A stretch of 64,000 nt of DNA, taken from the NCBI RefSeq assembly GCF_001746755.1, contig NZ_MCGG01000027.1:1-64000 (forward strand). The letters are read 5' to 3'. Position 1 is the stretch's first letter. Each line of letters opens with the position of its first letter. Source of the stretch: Magnetovibrio blakemorei. GTDB taxonomy: Bacteria; Pseudomonadota; Alphaproteobacteria; Rhodospirillales; Magnetovibrionaceae. Shown one piece after another: positions 10,219-19,737 of this stretch. The notes under the pieces were generated by a model. It saw only the letters and a list, made by a program, of their open reading frames with translations. It ran no database searches and was not told the DNA's origin. The translations under genes were made by a program, and so were the position numbers.

Positions 10219-10911
10219 ATGAAATTTTTTTTCCTCACGCTCTCCCTTGTGTGTGCCTTGGCGTTGAACGCCTGGGCCAGCCCATTGGAGGACGGCCTGA
10301 GCGCTTATGAAGCCCAAGATTACGCGACTGCGCGAACGCAGTGGGAGCGCCTCCGGGACGACAAGAGCATAGCGGGCTTTTGGGCCAAGTATTATCTGGG
10401 CATTTTGTATGAACACGGCTTGGGCGTAGAGACGGATATGGCCAAAGCGTACAGCTATTATCGCCCCATCTATGGCCAAGTTTCGCGTGTTCTTTTGGAT
10501 GCGGAAGAGCAAAAAAAGGCCAATGAAGCCCTGCCCATTGACGGCATTTACAGGATGGCCATGATTGACCTGACGAATGCACTGGAAATGGAAAAATCCA
10601 CCGACAAAAAGGTCCGCGACAAAGCCACCCAGAAGCTTCAAGACCTGCGCATAGCGTTCGACGTTGCAGGCTTTTACCGCCACGGTGCCAGCTTTCACCA
10701 AAATGGTTTGCTAAGCCTCAATGGCGTGGGCAAGCGGTTTTACAAGGACCCGCCCCGGGCGTGGGCTTTTTTCACCTTGGCGGCTGAGTTGGGCAACCCC
10801 GGATCGCAAAAACAGGCCGATCTTTTGGCAGCAACGTTAAAGCCCCATAAGATGAAAGAAGGCCGAGAAATTTTAGACAGCTACCGTCCCTACATTCGCC
10901 AACCGTTTTAG
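10219..10911 (+). CDS. secreted Sel1/TPR-like repeat protein
   Basis: A 230-residue exported protein. The N terminus is a signal peptide (FFLTLSLVCALALNAWA, cleavage after AWA). The rest is alpha-helical with Sel1-like repeat features: AYEAQDYATARTQWERL, AKYYLGILYEHGLGVETD and AWAFFTLAAELGNPGS. Sel1 proteins act as protein-binding scaffolds; no partner is evident. The start is the ATG at 10219, preceded by AAAGGA; it lies eleven bases after the recG stop, so co-transcription with recG is likely. Confidence 0.8.
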   Translation: MKFFFLTLSLVCALALNAWASPLEDGLSAYEAQDYATARTQWERLRDDKSIAGFWAKYYLGILYEHGLGVETDMAKAYSYYRPIYGQVSRVLLDAEEQKKANEALPIDGIYRMAMIDLTNALEMEKSTDKKVRDKATQKLQDLRIAFDVAGFYRHGASFHQNGLLSLNGVGKRFYKDPPRAWAFFTLAAELGNPGSQKQADLLAATLKPHKMKEGREILDSYRPYIRQPF

Positions 10912-10920
10912 GCTCAGGCC

Positions 10921-11646
10921 CTATTCCTCTGTGGATGTGTTCTCGGTCGAACGCACGACGTTTTTGGGCCGTTCGTCCTGAGGGCGATCGTCGGGTGGTG
11001 TGACGATGCCGCCGGAAATCACCATTTTCAGGGCGTCTTCAACGCTCATGGACAAAGACACCATGTCTTCTCTGGGCACGAAGATCAAAAAACCCGACGT
11101 CGGGTTGGGGGTGGTCGGCACAAACAGATTGATGACTTCCTTTTCCGTCAAGCTTTGCACTTCACCCTGGGTTTTTCCGGTGATGAACGCGATCACCCAC
11201 ATGCCACGGCGCGGATATTCAACCAATACGGCTTCGCGAAAGGCATTCGATTGCTGCGCTAAGATGGTCTCCAAGATTTGCTTCAGTGCTTTGTAAACCC
11301 CACGCAACACCGGAACGTTGTCCATAATCCCTTCCCAGGAGCGCTGGAAAAACCGTCCCATAAAGCCCGCCGTGAACGCGCCGATGAGGATGAGACCAAT
11401 CACCAAAACCACGACCCCCAGCCCTGGCACGCCGAACGGCAGGTAGTTTTCAGGATTGTATTTCGCGGGAAACAGCGGTGTGACCTTGCTGTCTACATAG
11501 GTGACGAATGCCCATCCCAAATAAATGGTGATGGAAATCGGCGCGGTGATGAGAATGCCCGCAATGAAATAGCCTCTGAGCTTGCCCAGAACCCCACCCC
11601 GCGCGGGTTTTGAATTGGAACTTGAGGGACTGATTTCATCGGACAT
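10921..11646 (-). CDS. DUF502 family membrane protein
   Basis: A 241-residue inner-membrane protein of the DUF502 family. Two transmembrane helices (about residues 25-47, GYFIAGILITAPISITIYLG, and 72-95, around VVVLVIGLILIGAFTAGF) precede a soluble domain with the family motifs VPVLRGVYKALKQILETI, FREAVLVEYPRRGMW and PTTPNPTSGFLIFVP. The tail is acidic and disordered. Function is unknown in the family. The second Met (11646), with GAAGAG upstream, is taken as start. Convergent with the Sel1-like gene. Confidence 0.9.
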   Translation of the reverse strand: MSDEISPSSSNSKPARGGVLGKLRGYFIAGILITAPISITIYLGWAFVTYVDSKVTPLFPAKYNPENYLPFGVPGLGVVVLVIGLILIGAFTAGFMGRFFQRSWEGIMDNVPVLRGVYKALKQILETILAQQSNAFREAVLVEYPRRGMWVIAFITGKTQGEVQSLTEKEVINLFVPTTPNPTSGFLIFVPREDMVSLSMSVEDALKMVISGGIVTPPDDRPQDERPKNVVRSTENTSTEE

Positions 11647-11783
11647 TTGGATCACTCTTCAGGGCTGAAGCGAAAGGATGGGAAACGCGAGCGAACACTC
11701 TAGCAAGCGCGGACAATCGGCAAGCGATATTCGTCCGTAAGTCAATATGAGGAATAAAAACGACAAAAATATGGTTTTGCACC

Positions 11784-12161
11784 CTATTTTTGCAGTTCGT
11801 TATGCGCTTTTTTGCCCATGGATCGGATGGTGTCGGCCATGATGTTCATCAGACCGCGAATAAACGGGTCGGCTTTGCTAAGCTTGTTGAGAAACATTTG
11901 TTCGGTGATGATAATCACTGTGGTGGGTTCCGCAGCGCGCGCCGTCGCCATGCGCGGGCTGTCGTCGATCACCGCCATTTCGCCAAAGATCCCCCCGACG
12001 CCAACCGTGCCCAACAGCACCTGTTCTTCGTCATCCCCTTCGCGCACAATATCAACACTGCCCTTTTGCACGATATAAGCCGTGTGCCCCGTTGTGCCTT
12101 GTTTGAAGATGATGTCGCCTTGGGGAAACACCTTGCGTTCGATCAGCACGTCATGTCCCAT
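11784..12161 (-). CDS. stand-alone cyclic nucleotide-binding domain protein
   Basis: A 125-residue protein consisting only of a Crp-type beta-barrel: FPQGDIIFKQG, AYIVQKGSVDIV, and the phosphate-binding cassette GGIFGEMAVIDDSPRMATARA. No helix-turn-helix follows, so it is not a transcription factor itself. Such single-domain proteins are found as adaptors or sensors. The FGEMA...RMATA cassette has the Glu and an Arg-rich end compatible with cAMP or cGMP binding. A good AGGAG lies nine bases before the ATG. Confidence 0.85.
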   Translation of the reverse strand: MGHDVLIERKVFPQGDIIFKQGTTGHTAYIVQKGSVDIVREGDDEEQVLLGTVGVGGIFGEMAVIDDSPRMATARAAEPTTVIIITEQMFLNKLSKADPFIRGLMNIMADTIRSMGKKAHNELQK

Positions 12162-12206
12162 TCTTGAACACTCCTGGTTTCATTGTCTGAGGTAAACGTA
12201 ACCTTA

Positions 12207-12953
12207 TTAGGGAGATTTAGATAACTCTTTCGCAAAAAGAGTACGTGCGACCTCAAGGGCTTGGGCCTTGTTCAATCCTGGCTTCATTTGCGGGCTGTAC
12301 AGGGTTTTGAGATATAATTTGTCCCACCGTGACCAATTCAAAGAGCTGTCGATCGGTTTGAACAAGGTCGGCCAATACGCATCCACATCGTTGGGCAGCC
12401 CCATCACCTGGGTCAGTTCTTCCAGCAAACATGCGTTAACTTCTGCTGGTTCAAGTTTCGCATTCACAAGAACGATAGCCTTCACGATCCGGTCGTTGGG
12501 GACTTTCCAACTTAAAAAAAAGCACCGTGCCGTCGGATCGTTGATCATCGTCGTCAACGCTGAGGCATCGCGTGGCGGAAGCTGTTTGGCCACCGCCGAC
12601 ATTTCTTGGCGATAAAGAAACATCAAATCGATCTTCGCATTGGGCGAGCCCGGGGCAACTTTTTTGAATTGAACGCCGGTAATTTCAGTCAGTCCGCGAA
12701 TGTGGCGTGCGGCAATATCGATGAGTTGATCGGTTGAATGCCCTTGCACGGCAATCCCGATGGGACTTTCTTGCCATTTGGCGACCACGCCCGGCGCATC
12801 GCCGACCCCATATTCATCGCCAAAGACGACATTGCCGAAGTGGCGCACCAAATCATCAAGTTGCGGGCGCAGTTCTTCTGCTAAAAGCGGTGTGCTCATC
12901 AACAAGGACACACACACTCCCAGAACACAGCCTTGACGCCAAAAGATTTTCAC
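12207..12953 (-). CDS. DUF2927 domain secreted protein
   Basis: A 248-residue exported protein with a signal peptide (about residues 1-25, ending TPLLAEE). The mature part matches the DUF2927 family: QLDDLVRHFGNVVFGDEYG near the start, ACLLEELTQVMGLPNDVD in the middle and LKTLYSPQMKPGLNKAQA near the end, where the family resembles a degenerate metallopeptidase. No complete HExxH is seen (LLEELTQ instead), so enzymatic activity is doubtful. Starts at GTG with GGAG about eight bases upstream. Neighbour of the cyclic-nucleotide-binding protein in the same direction. Confidence 0.82.
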   Translation of the reverse strand: MKIFWRQGCVLGVCVSLLMSTPLLAEELRPQLDDLVRHFGNVVFGDEYGVGDAPGVVAKWQESPIGIAVQGHSTDQLIDIAARHIRGLTEITGVQFKKVAPGSPNAKIDLMFLYRQEMSAVAKQLPPRDASALTTMINDPTARCFFLSWKVPNDRIVKAIVLVNAKLEPAEVNACLLEELTQVMGLPNDVDAYWPTLFKPIDSSLNWSRWDKLYLKTLYSPQMKPGLNKAQALEVARTLFAKELSKSP

Positions 12954-13095
12954 CCGACATGCTCCAATGATTTAAGGGGATATCAACACTCTAACGCGAT
13001 TGTTATGGGATTATTTTGTATCGTGATCCAGTCTTGTATAAAATACCACTGAAACGATCTCAGCCCAAAGACACCTTGAGAAAAAAGTGAGCACC

Positions 13096-13626
13096 ATGTC
13101 CACATCAGCCTTGGTTTCCGTTATCGGTCCGGACCGCGTCGGTCTCATTTCCGCCATCACAGGACGGTTGTTCGATTTGGGCGCGGATCTTGGCGACACC
13201 ACCTTTGCCGTTTTGGGTGGAGGTGCGGAATTCACCGCCATTTGCGAATTTCCCAGCGGCATTGAACTCGATGATTTATACCGTGAACTCGAAGCCCTGC
13301 CCGAACTTGAGGGGGCCGAGATCAAAGTTTCCAAGTTTGATCTGTATGCAACCCATCCCGCATCGGAAACCATCACCCACACCATCTCCGTTTCAGGCGG
13401 GGACAGCCCCGGTTTGATGGCGCGGCTGTGCGAAGTGTTTGAGCAATTTAATGCCAATATCGTGCGCCTCAATTCCGAACGTTTGCCGGTCGATGGGCTG
13501 AACCAATATGTGATCAGCGCGTCCGTGGCCATTCCGCCGGACACTGAAAATTCCTGCCTGGCCACTGTCACCAACACCGCCGGGGAATTGGGCCTGACGT
13601 GTGCGTGGCACAAAGTTCATCCGTAG
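13096..13626 (+). CDS. tandem ACT-domain protein (GcvR-like)
   Basis: A 176-residue protein of two ACT domains. The first begins ALVSVIGPDRVGLISAITGRL, the second TISVSGGDSPGLMARLCEVF; both have the ACT ligand-loop Gly. This is the architecture of the glycine-cleavage repressor-like GcvR family, which senses amino acids. No gcv genes are near, so the target is unknown. A GTG three codons earlier (13087) is a possible alternative start; neither has a strong Shine-Dalgarno. Confidence 0.85.
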   Translation: MSTSALVSVIGPDRVGLISAITGRLFDLGADLGDTTFAVLGGGAEFTAICEFPSGIELDDLYRELEALPELEGAEIKVSKFDLYATHPASETITHTISVSGGDSPGLMARLCEVFEQFNANIVRLNSERLPVDGLNQYVISASVAIPPDTENSCLATVTNTAGELGLTCAWHKVHP

Positions 13627-13714
13627 AATTTTTTTACCGCTCATGGCATACTTTTGCGAATCCTGCCGACTTGGCTCAGGACCTGGCAAAATGCATCAAT
13701 AGATCACTGACATC

Positions 13715-14734
13715 ATGGCCCGTGTAAAAGACGATTATAGAGCCCTCACCGGACCCCAAAAGGCGGCGATTTTCATGCTGTCTTTGGACGATGCACAGTC
13801 GTCTGCTTTGTTTGAGTTGATGGACGACGAAGAAATTCGCGAACTGTCGCAGATCATGTCGAACCTGGGCTCGGTCAATTCCAAGGTTGTGGAACGCTTG
13901 TTCCTGGATTTTGCCGACCAATTGTCTTCGACCGGGTCGCTGGTGGGGTCGTACGATTCCACCGAACGGTTGCTGAGCAAGGCGCTGGGCGAAGAGCGCG
14001 TGGCGCAGATCATGGAAGAGCTGCGCGGCCCTGCCGGGCGCACCATGTGGGACAAGTTGGGCAACGTCAACGAAGCGGTTCTGGCCAACTATTTAAAGAA
14101 CGAATACCCGCAAACCGTGGCGGTGGTGCTGTCCAAAATTCGCCCCGATCACGCCGCCAACGTGTTGGGTACCTTGCCGGAAAACTTCGCCATGGAAGTG
14201 GTCATCCGCATGCTTTCGATGGAAGCGGTGTCGAAGGAAATTCTCGACCACGTGGAAAAGACCCTGCGCACCGAATTCATGACCAACCTGGCGCGCACCG
14301 CCCGTCAAGACAGCCATGAAATGATGGCCGGTATCTTCAACACCTTGGACAGAAACACCGAAACCCGGTTCATGGGGGCGTTGGAAGAACGCAACCGCGA
14401 AAGCGCCGAACGCATCAAACAGTTGATGTTCACCTTCGACGATCTGGAACGGGTCGACAGCTCCGGCATTCAGGTGTTGCTGCGCCAGACCGACAAGGGG
14501 CAACTGTCCATTGCGCTCAAAGGCGGCTCGGAAAGCGTCAAGGAACTGTTTTTCTCCAACATGTCGGAACGCGCCGCCAAGATCATGCGCGAAGACATGG
14601 ACGCCATGGGTGCTGTACGCTTGAAAGACGTCGACGAAGCCCAGGCCGCCATCGTCTCCATCGCCAAACAACTGGCCGACAGCGGCGAAATCGTCATCGC
14701 CGGACAAGGTGAAGAAGAGCAGCTGGTTTACTGA
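13715..14734 (+). CDS. fliG: flagellar motor switch protein FliG
   Basis: 339 residues, full length. FliG sits in the C ring and converts CheY-P binding and ion flow into rotation. N-terminal domain [13 protein letters not shown]; middle domain with the EHPQ-type motif here [15 protein letters not shown]-terminal torque domain [20 protein letters not shown] and [18 protein letters not shown], which keeps the charged residues that contact MotA. No other flagellar gene is in the window, so it is detached from a flagellar cluster. Ends two bases from the convergent GGDEF-EAL gene. Confidence 0.95.
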   Translation: MARVKDDYRALTGPQKAAIFMLSLDDAQSSALFELMDDEEIRELSQIMSNLGSVNSKVVERLFLDFADQLSSTGSLVGSYDSTERLLSKALGEERVAQIMEELRGPAGRTMWDKLGNVNEAVLANYLKNEYPQTVAVVLSKIRPDHAANVLGTLPENFAMEVVIRMLSMEAVSKEILDHVEKTLRTEFMTNLARTARQDSHEMMAGIFNTLDRNTETRFMGALEERNRESAERIKQLMFTFDDLERVDSSGIQVLLRQTDKGQLSIALKGGSESVKELFFSNMSERAAKIMREDMDAMGAVRLKDVDEAQAAIVSIAKQLADSGEIVIAGQGEEEQLVY

Positions 14735-14736
14735 CC

Positions 14737-17670
14737 CTAAAGACCGTGACCGGGCAAGCCCAGAATAAAGGTCGTGAAATCGCTTGCCGACAACGGTCGA
14801 GAAAAGAAATATCCTTGAATTTCATCACACCGATAAGCCTTGAGAATATCAAGCTGCTCTTCGGTTTCGACACCCTCGGCGATGATTTTGCGATTGAGGG
14901 TATGGCCCATATTGATGATGGTGTGGATGATCTCGGCGTCGTCTTGGTCGACGCTGATATCATTGACGAACGAACGGTCGATTTTGATGGTGTCGATGGG
15001 AAACCGTTTGAGATAGCTCAGCGACGAGTATCCGGTGCCAAAGTCGTCCATGGAAATGTGCACACCAAAATCATGCAAGTCTTCCAGGGCCGCGACGATG
15101 ACCTGCGCGTCGCTCATTAACATGCTTTCGGTGATTTCAATTTCCAGCGCACTGGGTGGCAGGTTGGCGCTTTTTAGCGCCGATTTGACGATCCCCACGA
15201 ACGACGTTTCGCGCAACTGACGCGCCGACAGGTTGACCGCCACCTTGATGGGCGGCAAGCCTTCTTTGATCCATTGCGCATGTTGACGACACGCGGTGTG
15301 CAGGGCCCATTCGCCGACCTCGACCACCATGCCGGTTTCTTCCAAAATGGGGATGAACTTCACCGGGCTGACCGTTCCCATGGTCGGGCTTTCCCAGCGC
15401 ATCAGCGCCTCAGCACCGGTCACCCGGTTGGTTTTGAGATCCAGTTTGGGCTGATACAAAAGCAAAAACTCGTCATGTTCCAAGGCTTTGGAGAGCCCGT
15501 TTTTGACGATCAGGCGTTCTTTCACCTGCTCGTTCATGTCAGCGGTGAAGAATTGATAGTTGGCTTTGCCCTCTTCCTTGGCCCGGTACATCGCCGCATC
15601 GGCGTTTTTCAAAAGTTCAAGGGCATCCAACGCATCATCGGGGTAAATGGTGATGCCGATGGAGCCGGAAATAAAGGCTTCGTGGCCACCCAGCAAGAAC
15701 GCCCGGCCAAGAGTGTCCAAGACTCGTTGCGCCAACAACGGCGCATTTTTGGGGTCGTCCAAGTTGGGCATGATGATGGTGAATTCATCGCCGCCCAAAC
15801 GCGCGACCGTATCCCCGGTGCGCACGCATATACCCAAACGCTTGGCGGCTTCCTTCAACAGCAAATCACCGATGTTGTGACCCAGAGTATCGTTGACCAG
15901 CTTAAAACCGTCCAAATCGATGAACAACAAGCCCAGGTTGCTGGACGTGCGCTCCATATTGTTGATGGCCTGGGTGAGACGATCCAAGAACAGAGAACGA
16001 TTGGGCAGGCCCGTCAGGCTGTCATAATTGGCCTGGTAGAGGATGCGCTCTTCATCTTGCTTGCGCTTGGTGATGTCGGAAATGATCGCCGCGAATTGCA
16101 TGACTTCGCCGTTGGGATTGGTGATGGCAGTCACCGACAGGCGTTCGGCGTACTCCTCGCCATTTTTGCGCAGATTCCAAAATTCCCCTTCCCATCGTCC
16201 CTCAGCCTCAAGCCCCGCCCACATTTCATCAAACATCGCCCCGGTGTGGCTGAGTGCGGTGTGATTGATGGGGAACTTGCCGATGACTTCTTCGACGTCG
16301 AAACCCGAAATGGATGTGTAGGCTGGATTGACCGAACTGATTTTAAAGTCGGGATCAATGATCACCACGCCTTCGACCAAAGCTTCAATGACTTCTCCGG
16401 CCAAGCGCAACTTATCTTCAGCGCGGTGACGCTCAACGATTTCCTGGGTCAGTTCACGGGTGCGTTCCTCGACCCGCATTTCCAATTCGTCATGAGCGCG
16501 GCGAATTTGTTCTTGGGCTTGCTTATTCTCGGTGATGTCGCGCACCACCCCGGTGAAAAAGCGTTTTGTGCCATGGGTGAGCTCTGTGACGGCCAGTTCC
16601 AATGGAAAAATGTCGCCGTTTTTGCGCATACCTTGTTCTTCGCGTCCGGTGACGCCAATGATCTTTTTCTTTCCCGTGGCAGCGTAATTCGCCAAATATT
16701 GATCGTGCTGAGCCCCGTGGGGGGCCGGGATCAGCATGGAGATGTTGTGGCCCACCACTTCGCGGGCTTCATAGCCAAAAATGTGTTCCGCAGCCTTGTT
16801 AAAAGCGACCACTTCACCACGAATATTGATGGTGATGATGGCGTCGGCAACGGTGTTCAAAATTCCGCGCAGACGCTGTTCACGTTCTTGCAAAATTTCA
16901 GCCGTGCGGGTGCGTTCGGTGATATCGCGCGCTTCAAGCATATATTGGCCATCACCGATGGGCGAGAATTTGACATCGGCGTCGATAATATCAGCATTGG
17001 CTGCCAAAAACTTGAGCGGAAAAGGTTCTTTTTCATCGGCAAACACATCCAGTCCCATTTCGATCACGTTGTGATAGTCGGGGTGGACAATATGGAGGAA
17101 CGGACGACCGGAAAGGCCCACCGCGCTGGTGTAGCCTAAAATCCGCCAAGCGGCTTCGTTTGACAGCAAAATGTAACCGTCACGATCCAGCACGCAGATC
17201 ATCGCCTGCGAACTTTCAAACAGGTACTGATAGAGATTGCTGCCGATCAGGTCGCCTTGCTGCTTTTGGGCAACCGTGCGTACACGGCGTGCCCGAATGG
17301 CGATGCCGTCAGGGCCAATTTTTAATGAACTTATGGCGACGTCAAACGGCTCGCTGGAGTCAGAGGGCACCATTTGCACGACGATTTCCGTACCGGGTGA
17401 CGTTCTGGCCGACAACGCTTCGGCAGCTTTGGGAAGATGGTCGGGAAAAATGTATTCGGCAAAAAAGGACCCCAGCACCTGATCGGCCTGATCCATTCCC
17501 AGCATCGTGAGACCGTTTTCATTAATGTCGACAATGCGGCCGTCGCGAAGGAACACGGCCAAGTCATTTTGCAGACAGTCAAATAAACTGCGCGCCCACC
17601 CAGCAGGAGCATGCCTTTGACCAGCCTTCCCCTCATCCGACGAAGCTTGTTTTTTGGTTTTAACTGTCAT
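14737..17670 (-). CDS. four-PAS GGDEF-EAL cyclic di-GMP protein
   Basis: A 977-residue soluble cyclic-di-GMP regulator. Four PAS-like modules at about residues 30-130, 145-255, 262-385 and 420-540, a coiled coil near 385-420, then GGDEF (626-630) and EAL (754-756). The diguanylate cyclase site is intact, and an inhibitory I-site RTGD (617-620) sits five residues before it. The phosphodiesterase half also looks intact: EALMRWE, NLSARQL, EITESMLM, DDFGTGYSSL and EGVETEEQL. It could make or degrade cyclic di-GMP depending on its PAS inputs; no haem- or flavin-defining residue is obvious. Adjacent to fliG, a plausible link to motility. Confidence 0.95.
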   Translation of the reverse strand: MTVKTKKQASSDEGKAGQRHAPAGWARSLFDCLQNDLAVFLRDGRIVDINENGLTMLGMDQADQVLGSFFAEYIFPDHLPKAAEALSARTSPGTEIVVQMVPSDSSEPFDVAISSLKIGPDGIAIRARRVRTVAQKQQGDLIGSNLYQYLFESSQAMICVLDRDGYILLSNEAAWRILGYTSAVGLSGRPFLHIVHPDYHNVIEMGLDVFADEKEPFPLKFLAANADIIDADVKFSPIGDGQYMLEARDITERTRTAEILQEREQRLRGILNTVADAIITINIRGEVVAFNKAAEHIFGYEAREVVGHNISMLIPAPHGAQHDQYLANYAATGKKKIIGVTGREEQGMRKNGDIFPLELAVTELTHGTKRFFTGVVRDITENKQAQEQIRRAHDELEMRVEERTRELTQEIVERHRAEDKLRLAGEVIEALVEGVVIIDPDFKISSVNPAYTSISGFDVEEVIGKFPINHTALSHTGAMFDEMWAGLEAEGRWEGEFWNLRKNGEEYAERLSVTAITNPNGEVMQFAAIISDITKRKQDEERILYQANYDSLTGLPNRSLFLDRLTQAINNMERTSSNLGLLFIDLDGFKLVNDTLGHNIGDLLLKEAAKRLGICVRTGDTVARLGGDEFTIIMPNLDDPKNAPLLAQRVLDTLGRAFLLGGHEAFISGSIGITIYPDDALDALELLKNADAAMYRAKEEGKANYQFFTADMNEQVKERLIVKNGLSKALEHDEFLLLYQPKLDLKTNRVTGAEALMRWESPTMGTVSPVKFIPILEETGMVVEVGEWALHTACRQHAQWIKEGLPPIKVAVNLSARQLRETSFVGIVKSALKSANLPPSALEIEITESMLMSDAQVIVAALEDLHDFGVHISMDDFGTGYSSLSYLKRFPIDTIKIDRSFVNDISVDQDDAEIIHTIINMGHTLNRKIIAEGVETEEQLDILKAYRCDEIQGYFFSRPLSASDFTTFILGLPGHGL

Positions 17671-17933
17671 GCCCGTGGTTTGCTTTGTCGGTTTGGTTGA
17701 TCAAATTTGGTGTCATCTTAAACCTGTACCGCCTCCGCCTTAGCTCATCGTAAATCTTCAACAATTTCAGCATCATTCTTTCCCTGCATAAGCTCAATTG
17801 CAAGCAAAGATACGGGAGTGGTTCGACTTAAGAGCAGAGCATTAATTCTAGGCCGTCTAAGACAAGAGGACTAGGCATTCAGACGCGCTCAAAACGAGTC
17901 TATTTAGAGGGGGAATCAGCGGTTCCAGGGCGC

Positions 17934-18317
17934 TTATCCCTTCGGCGGAACAGCCTTGAGTTTTTTGATTAAGGACCCAACTTGTTCCCAAAAGAAGAAG
18001 TCACCCATGTAGCCGACAATGCGTCCCATTTCTTTACCGTCTTCAACGGCGACAAAAGTGGGGGTGTAGACGACGCCTTTGATAAAAGCTAAGTCAGCAG
18101 CTCTTTCGTCGTGAACATCTTCATGGCGCAGAGGTAAAATTTGCGATTCTTCCGTCTTGGGGTAGATTTCGCCAACCTCTTCGTCCCATCTTTCGCAAAC
18201 CAAACACGCACTTGAGCCGAAATAAATCAATTCTGCCGCACGGCTCTGTGCGGTAAAGGCAATCGTAGCCACGACAACCAGCGCTGACGTGATCAAGGCG
18301 AAGAGTGTTTTCGGCAT
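17934..18317 (-). CDS. periplasmic SoxS-like thioredoxin
   Basis: A 127-residue exported thioredoxin-like protein: signal peptide to about residue 28 (ending SRAAE), then ELIYFGSSACLVCERWDEEV with a CLVC motif, EIYPKTEE and the cis-Pro segment VYTPTFVAVEDG. CxxC followed by RWDxE and YPKT is the pattern of SoxS, the periplasmic protein that keeps SoxY reactive in sox clusters. Last gene of a leftward unit dsrE2 - DUF3365 cytochrome - RHH - tusA - soxS, divergent from the sox operon. A longer reading from an upstream TTG exists but would bury the signal peptide. Confidence 0.72.
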   Translation of the reverse strand: MPKTLFALITSALVVVATIAFTAQSRAAELIYFGSSACLVCERWDEEVGEIYPKTEESQILPLRHEDVHDERAADLAFIKGVVYTPTFVAVEDGKEMGRIVGYMGDFFFWEQVGSLIKKLKAVPPKG

Positions 18318-18471
18318 CGGCTTGCATCTCAACACGATAAAGGAAAACTGATCCCAAAGCACGCCGGCAACTTGGCACATGGGCGACTTAGCGCCAACGG
18401 CCTTGGGATCTTTCGTTTTCAAAACACAGCGATATCAGAACATCGCGGAAGCATTTTGATCAAAAAAGAGC

Positions 18472-18696
18472 TTAGCCTTTTTCGATTTCGTAGGTGAACA
18501 CACCGCCGTTGTCGTTGCTGCTCAGCAACTTGTTGCCGGTGGATTTGCAAAACGCTTCCATATCTTTCACGGAACCCGGATCGGTCGACAAAACCTCAAG
18601 GGTTTCGCCGGTGGCGAGGTCTTTCATCGCTTTTTTGGTTTTCAGGATCGGCAGAGGGCAGTTCATGCCTTTGGTATCAAGAGTTTGGGTAGCCAT
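18472..18696 (-). CDS. tusA: TusA-family sulfur carrier
   Basis: A 74-residue TusA/SirA fold protein with the defining CPLP motif at residues 13-16 (LDTKGMNCPLPILKTKKAM); Cys13 carries persulfide sulfur. The GSVKDMEAFCKSTGN segment is also typical. In sulfur oxidisers TusA shuttles sulfane sulfur in the cytoplasm between DsrE-type proteins, rhodaneses and the Dsr or Hdr-like systems. Placed in a unit with dsrE2 and a soxS-like gene, so a dissimilatory role is more likely than tRNA thiolation. Confidence 0.93.
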   Translation of the reverse strand: MATQTLDTKGMNCPLPILKTKKAMKDLATGETLEVLSTDPGSVKDMEAFCKSTGNKLLSSNDNGGVFTYEIEKG

Positions 18697-18792
18697 TCTT
18701 AATCTCTCTCTTGTCTGAGGGTTTTTGGTTAAATACGAAAATCCTAAGTGGATAAAACAATGGGCTTTGTCAGATTGAAGTCCTCGTGCCCC

Positions 18793-19149
18793 TTAAAGGC
18801 CAATATTGATAAACTTGAGGCATACGACCCGCAAGCACGAAGCAAGATTTTTTTGGTTTGCAAATTGGCAGTGGTCGTAAATCTTGGTGACGACCATGGC
18901 GACGGACAAATCTTCCGAAGCTGCCAATTCTTCAAGAACATTCCAAAAAGCACGCTCCAAACGGATTGTGGTTGAATGTCCATGAATTCGCAAAGAGCGG
19001 CGTTCCGGCAAAAACTCCGTATCTTGGTTGCCCGTACTACACAAACCGAACAACTGATTTAACGGCGTTCCTTCATCTTGTTCATGTTCACGTTCATTCC
19101 CAAGGTTTGCAATCACGTCAAACGCTCCATTTCGCCATTTACAAAGCAC
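18793..19149 (-). CDS. ribbon-helix-helix domain protein
   Basis: A 118-residue protein whose C-terminal part (from about residue 50) matches the ribbon-helix-helix family found next to metabolic genes in Alphaproteobacteria: RRSLRIHGHSTTIRLERAFW, then LEELAASEDLSVAMVVTKIY and LASCLRVVCLKFI. The ribbon and both helices needed for a DNA-binding dimer are visible. The first 50 residues are low-confidence and the start may be internal. The GTG at 19149 follows directly on the stop of the cytochrome gene, with AAAGGACC upstream, indicating coupled translation. Candidate local regulator of the dsrE2-tusA unit. Confidence 0.62.
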   Translation of the reverse strand: MLCKWRNGAFDVIANLGNEREHEQDEGTPLNQLFGLCSTGNQDTEFLPERRSLRIHGHSTTIRLERAFWNVLEELAASEDLSVAMVVTKIYDHCQFANQKNLASCLRVVCLKFINIGL

Positions 19150-19737
19150 TCAGAGGTCCTTTTTGAGTGTAAATGCGCCTCGAATGTCGCCGATGGAAAA
19201 GCCTCGTGCTTGGTCTGTGGGGTACAGCCCATCCAGCTTTGCTGCGACGTCGGGGTTCAATTTGTCACCATGACAGCTTAAACAAACCTCAGCGGTGCCG
19301 ATGGCTTTCATGAAGCGGTATTGCTTTACGCCGTTCACCTCAACCACTTCACCAAAAGCAATGTCATCAGGGCTTTCACCTGCGGCTTTGCGCGCCTCAA
19401 ACTGGTTGAGAACATCGCGCTCCCACGCATCCGCTTCATTGCTGGGGTTGCGGAGTTTTAAGCTGGTGCGCGCAACATCCCAACCGGTGCTGGCCATTGC
19501 CGCAGCCGCGATCGCTGGTGCCTTTTCGTTACACACGCCAATGGCATGGATCGGTCCGCCATTTTTCATGCCGTCTTGTAACGCCATTTTCAACGGTCCG
19601 CCGAACGCTTTAACAACACCGACAGCTTCAGTTTTCAGCGCGGCTGTATCCATAGCGGTTACCGGGAAGGTGAATGCCAGCGCAAAAACGGCGCCGAAAG
19701 CCGCTTTAACAGCCCTGCTTTGGAATTTGGATTTCAT
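19150..19737 (-). CDS. DUF3365 (Tll0287-like) monohaem c-type cytochrome
   Basis: A 195-residue exported protein: signal peptide ending near FPVTAMD, then a DUF3365/Tll0287-like domain with NGGPIHAIGVCNEKAPAIA, WDVARTSLKLRNPSN and one haem-binding CLSCH (in TAEVCLSCHG), ending RGFSIGDIRGAFTLKK. This fold is a PAS/GAF-like haem c domain, often a redox sensor or electron carrier. Here it is free and periplasmic, with no kinase part. Followed without gap by the ribbon-helix-helix gene. The internal ATG at 19737 gives a proper signal peptide and is chosen. Confidence 0.85.
   Translation of the reverse strand: MKSKFQSRAVKAAFGAVFALAFTFPVTAMDTAALKTEAVGVVKAFGGPLKMALQDGMKNGGPIHAIGVCNEKAPAIAAAAMASTGWDVARTSLKLRNPSNEADAWERDVLNQFEARKAAGESPDDIAFGEVVEVNGVKQYRFMKAIGTAEVCLSCHGDKLNPDVAAKLDGLYPTDQARGFSIGDIRGAFTLKKDL

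Noticed and set aside
15274-17139. A 621-codon open frame on the plus strand opposite the GGDEF-EAL gene.
   Set aside because: It is exactly opposite a gene with clear PAS, GGDEF and EAL motifs; no ribosome site and the translation has no recognisable domain.
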